64,000 nucleotides of DNA, taken from contig QHRW01000110.1 of NCBI GenBank assembly GCA_003220265.1, forward strand, positions 94,395 to 158,394, written 5' to 3'. A program made the position numbers and the translations under genes. How positions within the stretch are numbered: position 1 is the first letter of the stretch; each line of letters opens with the position of its first letter. The DNA comes from Candidatus Rokuibacteriota bacterium (lineage in GTDB: Bacteria > Methylomirabilota > Methylomirabilia > Rokubacteriales > CSP1-6). Below the pieces are notes generated by a model. The model did not search any database. It had not been told where the DNA came from and saw nothing but the letters and a program-made list of their open reading frames with translations. Below, piece after piece: positions 42,873 to 51,200 of this stretch.

Positions 42873-43775
42873 ATGGACTCGCTCGACCTGCGCCTGGCCC
42901 CGATGGCCGGCGTCACCAACGCGCCGTTCCGCCTGGTGTGCCGCGAGTGCGGAGCCGGGCCGCTCACCAGCGAGGAGATCGATGCCCGGGCCCTCGTGCT
43001 GGGCAACGACAAGACCGCCACGCTCGCGCGCTACCTGCCCGAGGAGCGGCCCCTGGCCATGCAGCTTCTCGGCGCCGACCCCGACGTCCTGGCCGAGGCG
43101 GCGCGGCGCCTGGAGGCCGGCGGCGCCGACGCGATCGACCTCAACATGGGCTGCCCGGTGCCCAAGATCGTGGCCAAAGGCCAGGGCGCCGCGCTCATGC
43201 GCGATCCGCTGGCCGCGGCCGTCGTCTTCCGCACGCTGCGCAAGGCCGTCAGCGGCCGCTTCACCATCAAGATCCGCGGGGGCTGGGACGAGCGCACGCT
43301 CAACGCCGTGGAGATCGCGCGGCTGGCCGAGAGCGAGGGCGTCGAGGCGATCACCGTGCACCCGCGCACGCGCTCGCAGCAGTTCACGGGGCGTGCGCCG
43401 TGGGAGGTGATCGCGGCCGTGGTCGCCGCCGTCCGCGTGCCGGTCGTCGGCAACGGCGATGTGCGCAGCGTGGACGACGCGCACGCGATGGTGGCGGCCA
43501 CCGGCTGCGCGGCCGTGATGATCGGACGCGGCGCGCTCGGCGTCCCCTGGATCTTCCGGGGCGCCGCGGTGAGCCGCGCCGAGCGGGCCGCGATCATCGC
43601 GCGCCACTGCGCGCTGATCGACGCGCACCTGCCCGAGCGCCTCGCGCTGGTGCAGCTCAAGAAGCACCTGGCCTGGTACTCGACGGGCCGTCCCGGCTCC
43701 GCCGCGCTGCGGCCGCGCCTGTTCGCCGCCGCGACGCCGGCGGAGGTTCGCGAGCTGTTCTGGAGCGGCTGGTGA
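42873..43775 (+). CDS. tRNA-dihydrouridine synthase
   Basis: This 300-residue FMN-dependent Dus-family enzyme has the opening LAPMAGVTNAPFRLVCRE, the catalytic Cys94 in DLNMGCPVPKI, the FMN-binding IKIRGGWD, TVHPRTRSQQF and GNGDVRSVDDA, and MIGRGALGVPWIF. It reduces specific uridines in the tRNA D-loop using NADPH. It is shorter than typical DusB (about 320) at the C-terminus. An in-frame GTG immediately precedes the ATG. The stop overlaps the next MaoC gene (GTGA), an unexpected pairing of tRNA modification with acyl-CoA chemistry. Confidence 0.92.
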   Translation: MDSLDLRLAPMAGVTNAPFRLVCRECGAGPLTSEEIDARALVLGNDKTATLARYLPEERPLAMQLLGADPDVLAEAARRLEAGGADAIDLNMGCPVPKIVAKGQGAALMRDPLAAAVVFRTLRKAVSGRFTIKIRGGWDERTLNAVEIARLAESEGVEAITVHPRTRSQQFTGRAPWEVIAAVVAAVRVPVVGNGDVRSVDDAHAMVAATGCAAVMIGRGALGVPWIFRGAAVSRAERAAIIARHCALIDAHLPERLALVQLKKHLAWYSTGRPGSAALRPRLFAAATPAEVRELFWSGW

Positions 43776-44224
43776 GCGGCGGCCAGTACTTCTTCGAGGA
43801 TTTCAAGGTCGGCGACCGCTTCGAGAGCCCGTCCAAGACGCTGACCGACGCGCACTTCCTGTTCTTCTCCGGCCTGACCGGCGACGCGCATCCCCTCCAC
43901 TACGACGTCGAGTACGCGAAGAGCACGCGCTTCGGCCGCCCGCTCGCCCACGGCCTGCTGCTGACGTCGCTCACGGCCGTCGGCGCCTCCACGCTGTCGC
44001 CGCTCATCGAGGACTCGATCGTGGCCTTCCTGGAGCAGACGATGCGTTTTCGCGCGCCGGTGTTCGTCGGCGACACGCTGAAGCCCCGGCACGAAGTGAT
44101 CGCCCTCGAGCGCAAGCGCTCCGCCGGGCTGCTCACGCTGCGGGTGACGCTCACGAATCAGGGCGGCGCGACGGTGCTGGAGGGTGAGCACCGTTACCTC
44201 GTCGCCTACCGTCGCGCCGCCTGA
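43772..44224 (+). CDS. MaoC-like acyl dehydratase
   Basis: This 150-residue hot-dog-fold protein has the hydratase motif FFSGLTGDAHPLHYDVEYA followed by FGRPLAHGLLLTSL and the strand RFRAPVFVGDTLKPRHEV. It belongs with small bacterial MaoC proteins acting on enoyl-CoA or hydroxyacyl-CoA. The GTG start overlaps the Dus stop. The exported TPR protein begins nine bases after its stop. Confidence 0.9.
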   Translation: MSGGQYFFEDFKVGDRFESPSKTLTDAHFLFFSGLTGDAHPLHYDVEYAKSTRFGRPLAHGLLLTSLTAVGASTLSPLIEDSIVAFLEQTMRFRAPVFVGDTLKPRHEVIALERKRSAGLLTLRVTLTNQGGATVLEGEHRYLVAYRRAA

Positions 44225-44233
44225 CGCACGCCC

Positions 44234-45004
44234 GTGCGGACCTTCGTCACCGGCCTCGTCGCGCTCCTCGCCGCCGTCTCGCTGGCGTCGGGCGCGGCGG
44301 CGCAGGAGCCGCTCGAGGCCGCGCGCACCCTCCTGGCGGCGTGGCATCAGGACCCGGCGCGCATCGATCGCGCGCGGACGCTGCTGGAAAGCGCGGCGGC
44401 CACGCGCGCGACTCCCGACGTCCTCGTGGAGCTGGCTCGCGCATGGTTCCTCACGGGCGACGTTCGCGCGAGCCCCGGCCCCGAGAAGCTGGCCGCCTAC
44501 GACCGCGGGCGTGAAGCGGCCAAGCGGGCGGTCGCGCTCGCGCCCGGCAACGACCACGCGCACCTCTGGCTCGCGATCAACACGGGGCGCTTCGCCGAGG
44601 CGCGCGGGATGACGGCCGGCCTCGTGCTGCTCCCGGCCATCCGCGAATCGTCGGACACCGTGCTGCGGCTGAATCCCAGGAACGTGGACGGCTGGATCCT
44701 GGCCGGTGGAATCCTCGCCAACGTGCCGCGTCTCATGGGTGGCGATCGCACGAAGGCCGAGGCGCATTTCAGGCGCGCGCTGGAGCTCGACCCGCACAAG
44801 ACCAGCGCCCGCATGGAGCTGGCCGAGCTCTACGTCGAGACCAAGCGCTGGACGCAGGCGCGCCGCGAGCTGCAACAGCTCCTGGACGAGCCGGCCGCCA
44901 CCGATCTCCCGCGCTGGACGATCAGCGAAGTACCCCGCGCCCGCACGCTGCTCGCCGAGATCGCCGCCCGCGATCCGCGCCCAGCGCCGGGACAGTCTCC
45001 TTAG
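44234..45004 (+). CDS. Exported TPR-repeat protein
   Basis: This 256-residue protein has a signal peptide (TGLVALLAAVSLASGAAA) and then helix pairs of tetratricopeptide type: TPDVLVELARAWFLTGD, AKRAVALAPGNDHAHLWLAI, ESSDTVLRLNPRNVDGW, AEAHFRRALELDPHKTSA and ARMELAELYVETKRW. Such periplasmic TPR proteins serve as scaffolds; no partner is evident. The start is GTG, nine bases after the MaoC stop. The stop lies two bases before a tandem palindromic repeat that probably ends this transcript. Confidence 0.86.
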   Translation: MRTFVTGLVALLAAVSLASGAAAQEPLEAARTLLAAWHQDPARIDRARTLLESAAATRATPDVLVELARAWFLTGDVRASPGPEKLAAYDRGREAAKRAVALAPGNDHAHLWLAINTGRFAEARGMTAGLVLLPAIRESSDTVLRLNPRNVDGWILAGGILANVPRLMGGDRTKAEAHFRRALELDPHKTSARMELAELYVETKRWTQARRELQQLLDEPAATDLPRWTISEVPRARTLLAEIAARDPRPAPGQSP

Positions 45005-45006
45005 AT

Positions 45007-45200
45007 GGGGGGCCTCGATAGGGCCCCCCAAGCCCCCCGATCGTTCGGCGCGTCCCGGCGGAGCCGTGACGCTCCTCTATCACGCTTGATCGGCCGGGGG
45101 ACCTCGAAGGGCCCCAAGCCCCCCGATCGTTCGGCGCGTCCCGGCGGAGCCGTGACGCTCCTCTGTCACGCTTGATCGGCCGGGGGCCTCGAACCCCGCC
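45007..45200 (+). repeat. Dispersed palindromic repeat, tandem copies 4a/4b plus a remnant
   Basis: The unit (about 86 bp) comprises a palindrome GGGGGGCC-tcgatag-GGCCCCCC, then CGATCGTTCGGCGCGTCCCG, GGAGCCGTGACGCTCCTC and CACGCTTGATCGGCC. A second nearly identical unit follows 86 bases later, then a third palindrome remnant at about 45178-45200. It fills the gap between the convergent TPR-protein and aldo/keto-reductase genes. Each unit can form at least two hairpins (the second GGAGCGTCACGGCTCC-like). Confidence 0.88.
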
Positions 45201-46100
45201 TCAACGCTGGCCGATCCAGGAGGGGTCGGCGACTTGCTGCCAGCGGGCGCGGATCGCGTCGACGTCCGCGGCGGGAAGGGCGCCAACCGCCATCAGTGCG
45301 GCGTTTTCGCGCCAGCGGCCCGGCCGGGTGCTTCCAACGATCAGCGTGTGGACGCCGGGGAGCGACGCGGTGAAGCGCAGCGCGACGCCGATCGACTCCG
45401 GCACGGGACGCGCGAGGAAGTCGTAGCGCAAGCGCTGCAGGCGATCCCAGTAGACATGCGCGTAGGCGTTGGTGGGCCTGGCACCCGAGCGCCAGGCGGC
45501 GTTGGCGATGGGACGCTTGGCGATCACGCCGAGCCCGGCCGCGCGGGCCGCCGGCAGCGTCAGCGTGAGCGGCTCGTGATCGGCCACGTTGACCGACGTC
45601 TGGAGCACGTCGAAGCGCCCGCAGTCCACGGCGTAGCGCGCGGCGGCGTTGTCGCCGCTGTAGCCGAGGAAGCGCGCCTGCCCTCGCTCGCGCGCGCGCT
45701 CCAGCACCTCCAGCACGTCACCGCGCCGCAATTCCTCTTCCGAGCAGGTGTGAAGCTGGAGGAGATCGACGTGATCGGTGCGCAGCCGCTCGAGGCTGCG
45801 GGCGATGCTCTTCTCGAGCGAGGCGGGGTGCCAGTCGTCGCGGCCGCTGCCGTCGTAGTGACCGCACTTCGTGAAGAGGTGATAGTCGCGGCGGCGGCCG
45901 GCCACCGCCCGGCCGATCAGCGACTCGGAGTCGCCGTAGCACTCGGCGGTGTCGATCACGTTCAGCCCGGCGTCGAGGGCCTCGTCGAGCAGCCGCTGCA
46001 CCGTGCCGGGTTCTGCGCGCTCGAAGCCGATCTCCGAGCCGCCGAATCCCAGCACGCTGACCTCGAGCCCGGTACGCCCCAGCCGCCGCCGCTCCATCAC
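45201..46100 (-). CDS. Aldo/keto reductase family oxidoreductase
   Basis: This 299-residue NADPH-dependent TIM-barrel reductase has the opening RRRLGRTGLEVSVLGFGGSE, Asp in NVIDTAECYGDSES (catalytic Asp/Tyr), Lys in LFTKCGHYDG, the His of VDLLQLHTCSE, and late NADP-binding VGSTRPGRWREN. It resembles the small YdjG/general-stress-type reductases. The substrate, an aldehyde or ketone, is not identifiable. Its 3' end abuts the palindromic repeat cluster. Confidence 0.92.
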   Translation of the reverse strand: MMERRRLGRTGLEVSVLGFGGSEIGFERAEPGTVQRLLDEALDAGLNVIDTAECYGDSESLIGRAVAGRRRDYHLFTKCGHYDGSGRDDWHPASLEKSIARSLERLRTDHVDLLQLHTCSEEELRRGDVLEVLERARERGQARFLGYSGDNAAARYAVDCGRFDVLQTSVNVADHEPLTLTLPAARAAGLGVIAKRPIANAAWRSGARPTNAYAHVYWDRLQRLRYDFLARPVPESIGVALRFTASLPGVHTLIVGSTRPGRWRENAALMAVGALPAADVDAIRARWQQVADPSWIGQR

Positions 46101-46113
46101 CCCCGCGCGTCGG

Positions 46114-46479
46114 TCACGCCGCGCGGCGCCACGCGAGCTCGTCCGCCTCGAGCCCGGCCTCGGCCGTCAGCGGCCGCACGACCAGCTCGTAGTCCGCCGG
46201 CACGCGCGACATCACCGCGCTCCACGCCGGCTCCAGCAGAAACCGCCAGTCACTGGGCGCCGTCAGCTCGATCCGGCCCGGGCGCCAGAGCGCCGGCGGC
46301 CGGACGGTAACCGCCACGAGCGACTCGCCGCCGAGCGCGCGGACGAGCGCCGCGTGCACGTACGCGCGGACCGTCAGCGCGCGCTCGGCGCGCCGGTCCT
46401 GCCACACTCGCCACGCGAGCGGAGCCAGCACCAACCCACCAACAAACGCAGCCCCGATGATCCCCATCAGCATCGCCAT
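46114..46479 (-). CDS. Hypothetical protein with one N-terminal membrane helix
   Basis: This 121-residue protein has a single N-terminal membrane segment (MGIIGAAFVGGLVLAPLAW) followed by a basic charge cluster (RVWQDRRAERA) and a soluble alpha/beta tail. No family is recognised. The start at 46479 was chosen because GGAGGA lies just upstream; a longer reading to 46605 lacks a ribosome site and would bury the helix. It ends 13 bases before the reductase start on the same strand, so the two are probably co-transcribed. Confidence 0.7.
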   Translation of the reverse strand: MAMLMGIIGAAFVGGLVLAPLAWRVWQDRRAERALTVRAYVHAALVRALGGESLVAVTVRPPALWRPGRIELTAPSDWRFLLEPAWSAVMSRVPADYELVVRPLTAEAGLEADELAWRRAA

Positions 46480-46611
46480 TTCCTCCGCCCCTTGAGACGT
46501 CCGGACCGCTGGCAAGGATTCCAACCGGAATGGCGCGGAGATGCCGTTGTTCTCATGGCAGATCGCGAGCGCGGACGCCCGATGGACTCGCGACGGCCAC
46601 GGCATGCGGCG

Positions 46612-46626
46612 CGCGGCTGAGCCGCG
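46612..46626 (-). terminator. Hairpin after the DSD1-like gene
   Basis: CGCGGCT-G-AGCCGCG is a perfect 7-bp stem, 12 bases beyond the DSD1-like gene's stop on the minus strand. There is no U-run, so factor-independent termination is uncertain. Confidence 0.35.
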
Positions 46627-46638
46627 GACAGCGCGCGA

Positions 46639-47736
46639 TCAGTCGGAGCGCCCGCGCGCCGCGATCTCCCAGACGGCCTCGACCTTCGCCCCACGCAGGA
46701 CCCACACGCGGTCGTAGAGGTTGAAGGTGGGATCGCAGTGCGGCGGGAAGAACTCGATGCGCTCGCCCAGCTCCGGGCGGCGCGAGGGATCGGTGAGCGT
46801 CAGGCGTCCGTGCTCGTCGCCCGCGAAGCCGTACTCGATGCCCGGGCGCTCCACGGCCTCCGGCGGAAACGGCTTGTCGGTCGAGAACGCCTTGAGCCCG
46901 GCGTCCACCATCGCGCGATCGACCGCCACGCTGACGACGGTGGCGACCACCGTCAGCGCCATCTCGAAGTCGGTGAGCGCCTCGCGCTCGCGGCCGCCGA
47001 TGCGGCGGTATTCGAGGTCCATCACGCAGTAGGAGCCGGACTGCAGCTCGGTGAGCCCGGCCAGCTCGCTGTCGATGTCGTAGGTGCCGGTGGAGCCGCC
47101 CGCCACGACCTCCACCGGCAGGCCGGCGGCCTCGAAGCGCGCGCGCGTCTCCATGAGCGGCGTCATCGCCGCGTGGGAGGCCGTGCGGCGCGCAGCCCAG
47201 CCCATCACGTGCGCGCAGTGGCCGGCGTACCCCTGCAGCCCGCGCAGGCGCAGCGCGCGCTGCTCGCTGACGAGCCGGCCCAGAGCCAGCGCGGGCTCGC
47301 CCGGCTCAACGCCGGTGCGCCGGCCGCCGACGTGGACGTCGACCAGCATGTCGAGCCGAACGCCGTCCTCGGCGGCGGCGCGGGCCAGCGCGCGCACGTT
47401 GTCGGCGTGATCGACGACCACCATCGTGTCCGGCGCTTCGCCGACCAGGCGTGTGAGCCGGCGGATCGAGGCGGCCGGCACCACCTCGGTGGTGATCAGC
47501 AGCCCACGCACGCCGGCCCGCGCCATCACCTCGGCCTCGCCGAGCTTGGCGCAGGCGACGCCGAGCGCGCCCGCGGCCACCTGCTGCTTGGCGATGTCCG
47601 GACAGCGATGCGTCTTGGCGTGCGGCCGCAGCGCCTTGCCGGTGGCCCGCACGTGCTGGGCCATGCGCGCCAGATTGCGCTCGAAGCGGTCGAGGTCGAG
47701 CAACAGCGCCGGCGTGGGAATCTCGTCGCGTCGCAT
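46639..47736 (-). CDS. DSD1-family PLP enzyme (D-threonine aldolase / D-serine dehydratase-like)
   Basis: This is a 365-residue fold-type III pyridoxal-phosphate enzyme. The Schiff-base Lys is in LRPHAKTHRCPDIA near residue 41, the phosphate-binding GGSTGTYDID is in the middle, and the metal-binding His/Cys/Asp of the eukaryotic-type D-serine dehydratases and D-threonine aldolases lie in PPHCDPTFNLYDRV. It splits beta-hydroxy D-amino acids into glycine and aldehyde, or eliminates water. It is divergent from an aminotransferase across a 131-base region with an inverted repeat, so the pair may share control. Confidence 0.9.
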   Translation of the reverse strand: MRRDEIPTPALLLDLDRFERNLARMAQHVRATGKALRPHAKTHRCPDIAKQQVAAGALGVACAKLGEAEVMARAGVRGLLITTEVVPAASIRRLTRLVGEAPDTMVVVDHADNVRALARAAAEDGVRLDMLVDVHVGGRRTGVEPGEPALALGRLVSEQRALRLRGLQGYAGHCAHVMGWAARRTASHAAMTPLMETRARFEAAGLPVEVVAGGSTGTYDIDSELAGLTELQSGSYCVMDLEYRRIGGREREALTDFEMALTVVATVVSVAVDRAMVDAGLKAFSTDKPFPPEAVERPGIEYGFAGDEHGRLTLTDPSRRPELGERIEFFPPHCDPTFNLYDRVWVLRGAKVEAVWEIAARGRSD

Positions 47737-47743
47737 CGCCCCG

Positions 47744-47749
47744 ACTATA
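47744..47749 (-). promoter_or_regulatory. -10 element of the DSD1-like gene
   Basis: The minus strand reads TATAGT seven bases before the ATG, a strong -10 match. Such spacing implies a leaderless or nearly leaderless transcript. A -35 match is weak. Confidence 0.42.
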
Positions 47750-47775
47750 CACAGACGAGGAACCTCATAACACAG

Positions 47776-47805
47776 GGTTACCGCGTCCCTCCGCCGCGGG
47801 TAACC
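47776..47805. promoter_or_regulatory. Inverted repeat between divergent PLP-enzyme genes
   Basis: GGTTACC (47776-47782) and GGTAACC (47799-47805) are perfect inverted arms, extended inward by GCG/CGC pairs with one bulge. Located between the two promoters, it is a plausible operator for a shared regulator. Confidence 0.5.
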
Positions 47806-47829
47806 ACGATTTTGAGGCGACGCGACAGA

Positions 47830-47858
47830 TTGACGACCCCCCGACCCTTCTCTAGACT
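47830..47858 (+). promoter_or_regulatory. Sigma70-like promoter of the aminotransferase gene
   Basis: TTGACG (47830-47835) and TAGACT (47853-47858) are 17 bases apart. The ATG lies nine bases after the -10, so the transcript should be almost leaderless. Confidence 0.6.
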
Positions 47859-47867
47859 CGCTCCACC

Positions 47868-49031
47868 ATGCCAGGGCGGCCGTTTCTCCAGATTCCGGGA
47901 CCGACGCTCGTGCCCGAGCGCATCGTGCGCGCGATGTCGCAGCCGGTCATCGATCACCGCGGGCCCACGTTCGGCGCGCTGGTGAAGGAGTGTCTCGACG
48001 GCCTGCGCGAGGTGTTCAAGGCCCCCAACGGCCACATCGTGCTCTATCCCGGCTCCGGCACCGGGGCGTGGGAGGCGGCGATCGTCAACACGCTGTCGCC
48101 GGGGGACCGGGTGCTCGCGTGCGTGAACGGCCACTTTGCCGCTGGCTTCGCGCGCACCGCGCAGGCGTACGGCGTGGAGGTCGAGCGGCTGGAGGTGCCG
48201 TACGGCGAGGGCGCGCCCGTAATGCCGCTGGAGGCGCGGCTGGCCGCCGACACCGCCCGCGAGATTCGCGCCGTGCTCGTCGTGCACAACGAGACGTCCA
48301 CCGGTGTCACCTCGGACATCGGCGCCGTGCGCGCCGCGCTCGACCGCGCGCGCCACCCCGCCCTGCTCCTGGTCGACACCGTGTCGTCGCTGGCCTCGAT
48401 CGACGTGCGGCACGACGCGTGGGGCGTGGACGTGACGCTCACCGGCCCGCAGAAGGGGCTCATGCTGCCCCCGGGCATGGCCATCCTGGCCATCAGCGAG
48501 CGGGCGGTGACGGCCGGCGACAAGGCGCGCTGCCCGCGCGCGTTCTGGGACTGGCGGCCCGTGCTCGAGCGCAACCGCCGCGGCGAGTTCCCCTACACGC
48601 CGGCGACGACGCTGCTGTTCGGCCTGCGGGAGTCGATCGCGATGCTTCGCGAGGAGGGACTCGACAACGTCTTCGCGCGCCACGCGCGGCTGGCCGAGGC
48701 CTGCCGGCGCGCCGTGCGCGCCCTGGGCCTGGACATCCTCTGCAAGAACCCGCGTCAGTACTCCAACACGCTCACCGCGGTCGTGATGCCGGCCGGCTTC
48801 GACTCCGACGCGTTCATCCGGCAGGCGTACGCGAGCCTCGACCTCTCGCTGGGCATCGGGCTCGGTGACGTCAAGGGGAAGGTCTTCCGCATCGGCCATC
48901 TCGGCAGCCTCAACGAGCTCGAGCTGCTGGGCGGGCTGGCCGGCGTGGAGATGGCGCTGCGCGACTTCGGCGTGCCGCTGCGCCTGGGCGCCGGCGTGGC
49001 CGCCGCCCAGGAGTTCCTGCTCGGCGCCTAG
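47868..49031 (+). CDS. Class V aminotransferase (serine-glyoxylate/alanine-glyoxylate type)
   Basis: This 387-residue fold-type I PLP enzyme opens FLQIPGPTLVPERIVRAMSQ, then has YPGSGTGAWEAAI (phosphate cup), VVHNETSTGV, the cofactor Asp in LLVDTVSSLASID and Schiff-base Lys in LTGPQKGLMLPPG near residue 200. The C-terminal KGKVFRIGHLGSLNE is typical of serine-glyoxylate aminotransferases. It would move the amino group of serine or alanine to glyoxylate, giving glycine. With the divergent D-amino-acid aldolase it suggests glycine/hydroxy-amino-acid turnover. It overlaps the convergent gene by four bases. Confidence 0.92.
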   Translation: MPGRPFLQIPGPTLVPERIVRAMSQPVIDHRGPTFGALVKECLDGLREVFKAPNGHIVLYPGSGTGAWEAAIVNTLSPGDRVLACVNGHFAAGFARTAQAYGVEVERLEVPYGEGAPVMPLEARLAADTAREIRAVLVVHNETSTGVTSDIGAVRAALDRARHPALLLVDTVSSLASIDVRHDAWGVDVTLTGPQKGLMLPPGMAILAISERAVTAGDKARCPRAFWDWRPVLERNRRGEFPYTPATTLLFGLRESIAMLREEGLDNVFARHARLAEACRRAVRALGLDILCKNPRQYSNTLTAVVMPAGFDSDAFIRQAYASLDLSLGIGLGDVKGKVFRIGHLGSLNELELLGGLAGVEMALRDFGVPLRLGAGVAAAQEFLLGA

Positions 49032-49333
49032 CGGCGCAGCGCCTTCTGCGCGTTGCGCGAGGTCAGCGCGCTCGACACGTCGTAGTCCAGCGACGGCGTG
49101 CGGCGCACCGGATCGTTGGCCTGCCGCGCATACTCCGCGACGGCAGCCTCGTCGGCGGCGCGCTCGGCGTCGCGCACGCCGGCCGCGACCGGCGGCTCCG
49201 GACGCACGATCAGCCGCTTGCGCTTGGCTTCGAGCTGGAGCTGAGTGTCGACGGCGGCGCTCTGCGCCGGCGCGACGGTCGGCAGCAGCAGGGGAACGGC
49301 GACGAGGGCGGCGACGATGACTCGGAGCGACAT
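49028..49333 (-). CDS. Small exported hypothetical protein
   Basis: This 101-residue protein has a signal peptide (VIVAALVAVPLLLPTVAPAQ) and a charged, helix-prone mature region rich in Ala, Arg and Glu. It is not recognised. The 3' end overlaps the aminotransferase gene by four bases in convergent orientation. A possible ribosome site GGAGG precedes the ATG. It may belong to the TPM/LemA group upstream on the same strand, 33 bases away. Confidence 0.7.
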   Translation of the reverse strand: MSLRVIVAALVAVPLLLPTVAPAQSAAVDTQLQLEAKRKRLIVRPEPPVAAGVRDAERAADEAAVAEYARQANDPVRRTPSLDYDVSSALTSRNAQKALRR

Positions 49334-49366
49334 CGCGGTGACCTCCGGCTCCAGCCTACACCCGCC

Positions 49367-49822
49367 TCAGCTCAGGCTCACCTCGTCGCTCAGCTCGTTG
49401 CGATCGTCGGGCCGCCGGGGGAAGAACTTTCGCAGCACGAGGCCGACGTCCATGACGGCGCGCACGATCGCGTCCCGCGACGCGCCGGCGCGCATGCGCT
49501 CGACCATCTCGTCGCGGACGCGCTGCCAGTACTCGTCGCCGACGCGCGCGTGGACGCCGACGTCGCCCACGATCGCCAGCTTGCGATCTTCGACGGCCAG
49601 GTAGATCAGGACGCCGTTGCGATCGGCGGTGGCGTGCATCGTCAGCCGGTCGAACACCGCGGTGGCCCGGGCCATCGGCGTCGTCGCGCCCGGCAGCCGG
49701 CGCTCGAGGTGCACGCGAATCTCCCCCGAGGTTCCGCGCTCGGCGCCGGCGACTGTGGCCGCGATGGCGTCCAGGTCCTCCGCCGTGAAGAGCGCACGCG
49801 TCCAGCGCGGGTGCTTCACCAT
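49367..49822 (-). CDS. TPM-domain protein, short cytoplasmic form
   Basis: This is a 151-residue TPM (phosphatase-like) domain without a signal peptide. Family strands appear as TSGEIRVHLERRLPG, NGVLIYLAVEDRKLAIVGDVGVHARVGDEYW and the closing MDVGLVLRKFFPRR. TPM domains include plant TLP18.3 and bacterial YgcG/Psb32-type proteins, with reported phosphatase or membrane-repair roles. Its ATG overlaps the end of the exported TPM gene by seven bases, so two TPM proteins, one inside and one outside the cytoplasm, are made together with LemA. Confidence 0.86.
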   Translation of the reverse strand: MVKHPRWTRALFTAEDLDAIAATVAGAERGTSGEIRVHLERRLPGATTPMARATAVFDRLTMHATADRNGVLIYLAVEDRKLAIVGDVGVHARVGDEYWQRVRDEMVERMRAGASRDAIVRAVMDVGLVLRKFFPRRPDDRNELSDEVSLS

Positions 49823-50562
49823 TCCCCGCTCGCCCCGCCGCCGCCAAAGGAGCCACCGCCGGCGGAGAAGCCGCCGCCTCCGCCGCTGCTGCTGCTGCCG
49901 CCGCCGCCCCAGCCGCCGCCGCCCCACCAGATGGGAGGGAGGACGCTGCCGCGGCGCGAGGTCCAGCCCTGGCGCGTGGCGGTGTAGCCGTGGCGTCCGC
50001 CCCCGCCCATCGCCTCGCGCAGCAGGATGAAGCCCACGATGCCGAAGAGGGCGAGCGCGCCCAGCGTCCACGGCGACATGCCGAACGTGCGCTGCGGCGG
50101 GGCCGGCGGCGCGCCGCGCGCCGGCGCACGCGCGTAGACCGCGTCGACCGCGGCCTCGAGACCGGCGGCGTAGCGCTGCTCGCGGAAGCGCGGGCCGATC
50201 GTCTCGCGAATGATCTGGGCCGCGATCGCATCGGGCAGCTCGGGCTCGAGCCCATAGCCGACCTCCATGCGCACGCGGCGCTCGCGCGCGAACACCAGCA
50301 GGATGACGCCGTTGTCGAGGCGCTTGTCGCCCACCCGCCAGCGCTCGGCCAGCCGGATGCCGAAGTCCTCCAGGCTCTCGCCCTCGAGCGAGGGAAAGAG
50401 CGCCACCACCATCTGCACGCCGGTGGCCGCCTCGCGCGCGGCCAGCTTCGACTCCAGCCGCTGGCGCGCGGCCGCGTCCAGCAGGCCGGCATAGTCGTTC
50501 ACGCGCTGCGTCGGCGTGGGCGGGATAACGAGGGCGAGGGCGAGGACGACGACTGCCAGCAG
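49816..50562 (-). CDS. Exported TPM-domain membrane protein (YgcG-like)
   Basis: This 248-residue protein has a TPM domain (VNDYAGLLDAAARQRLESKL to about 150), a membrane helix (LGALALFGIVGFILLREAM) and a C-terminal Gly/Ser-rich tail with long glycine runs, the standard YgcG layout. The first GTG in frame (50502) falls exactly at the mature N-terminus and leaves no export signal; extending to CTG at 50562 (or 50559), just after the LemA stop, adds a hydrophobic LLAVVVLALALVIPP leader. I therefore place the start at CTG. LemA-TPM pairs are a widespread conserved neighbourhood. Confidence 0.84.
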   Translation of the reverse strand: MLAVVVLALALVIPPTPTQRVNDYAGLLDAAARQRLESKLAAREAATGVQMVVALFPSLEGESLEDFGIRLAERWRVGDKRLDNGVILLVFARERRVRMEVGYGLEPELPDAIAAQIIRETIGPRFREQRYAAGLEAAVDAVYARAPARGAPPAPPQRTFGMSPWTLGALALFGIVGFILLREAMGGGGRHGYTATRQGWTSRRGSVLPPIWWGGGGWGGGGSSSSGGGGGFSAGGGSFGGGGASGEW

Positions 50563-50563
50563 G

Positions 50564-51169
50564 CTAGAATTTCACCTTGGGAGCGGTGGCGGCGTCGGGC
50601 GCCGCCTCGAAGTACGCCTTGGGCTTGAAGCCGGCGAAGCTGGCGACGATGCGATGCGGAAAGAGCGACAGGCGCGTGTTGTACTCGCGCACGGCCTCGT
50701 TGTAGCGCCGGCGCTCCACCACGATGCGGTTCTCGGTGCCCTCGAGCTGGGACTGCAGGGCCAGGAAGTTCTGGTTGCTCTTGAGATCGGGATAGCGCTC
50801 GACGGTGACGAGCAGCCGGCTCAGCGCGCCGCTGAGCTGCTGCTGGGCGGCCTGAAACCGCTCCATCGCCTTCGGATCGTTGAGCGCTTCCGGCGTGAGC
50901 TGCACGCCGGTGGCGCGGGCGCGCGCCTGCGTGACCTCGGTGAGCACGGTGCGCTCCTGCGTGGCGAAGCCCCGCACCGTCTCCACCAGGTTGGGAATGA
51001 GATCCGCCCGCCGCTGGTAGACGTTCTGAACCTGCGCCCCCTTCTCGTTGACGTCCTGCTCGGCGCGCACGAGGGCGTTGTTGACGCCGATGCCCCACAC
51101 GACGCCGACGACGGCGACGAGCCCGCCGACGAGGAGGAGCAACACGAGCAGGAGGACGACGTGTTTCAT
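50564..51169 (-). CDS. LemA family protein
   Basis: This 201-residue membrane-anchored coiled-coil protein has an N-terminal helix (VVLLLVLLLLVGGLVAVVG) and then the LemA region NNALVRAEQDVNEKGAQVQN, VYQRRADLIPNLVETVRG, and YNTRLSLFPHRIVASFAGF near the C-terminus, which is the strongly conserved LemA ending. The start MKHVV at 51169 gives a normal anchor; longer readings to 51286 cross the divergent gene. It is the first gene of the LemA-TPM-TPM operon; its function is unknown but linked to envelope maintenance. Confidence 0.93.
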   Translation of the reverse strand: MKHVVLLLVLLLLVGGLVAVVGVVWGIGVNNALVRAEQDVNEKGAQVQNVYQRRADLIPNLVETVRGFATQERTVLTEVTQARARATGVQLTPEALNDPKAMERFQAAQQQLSGALSRLLVTVERYPDLKSNQNFLALQSQLEGTENRIVVERRRYNEAVREYNTRLSLFPHRIVASFAGFKPKAYFEAAPDAATAPKVKF

Positions 51170-51200
51170 CCCGCGCGGATTATAGCGTAGACTCCGCCCC

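Noticed and set aside
45007..45200. Tandem palindromic block as a CRISPR array or phage attachment site
   Set aside because: Only two full units, with no unique spacers, and single copies occur elsewhere in coding DNA.
49850..50000. Glycine/serine-rich region at the end of the TPM protein as a CRISPR-like or simple repeat
   Set aside because: It is a low-complexity coding tail typical of YgcG-type proteins, without regular spacing.
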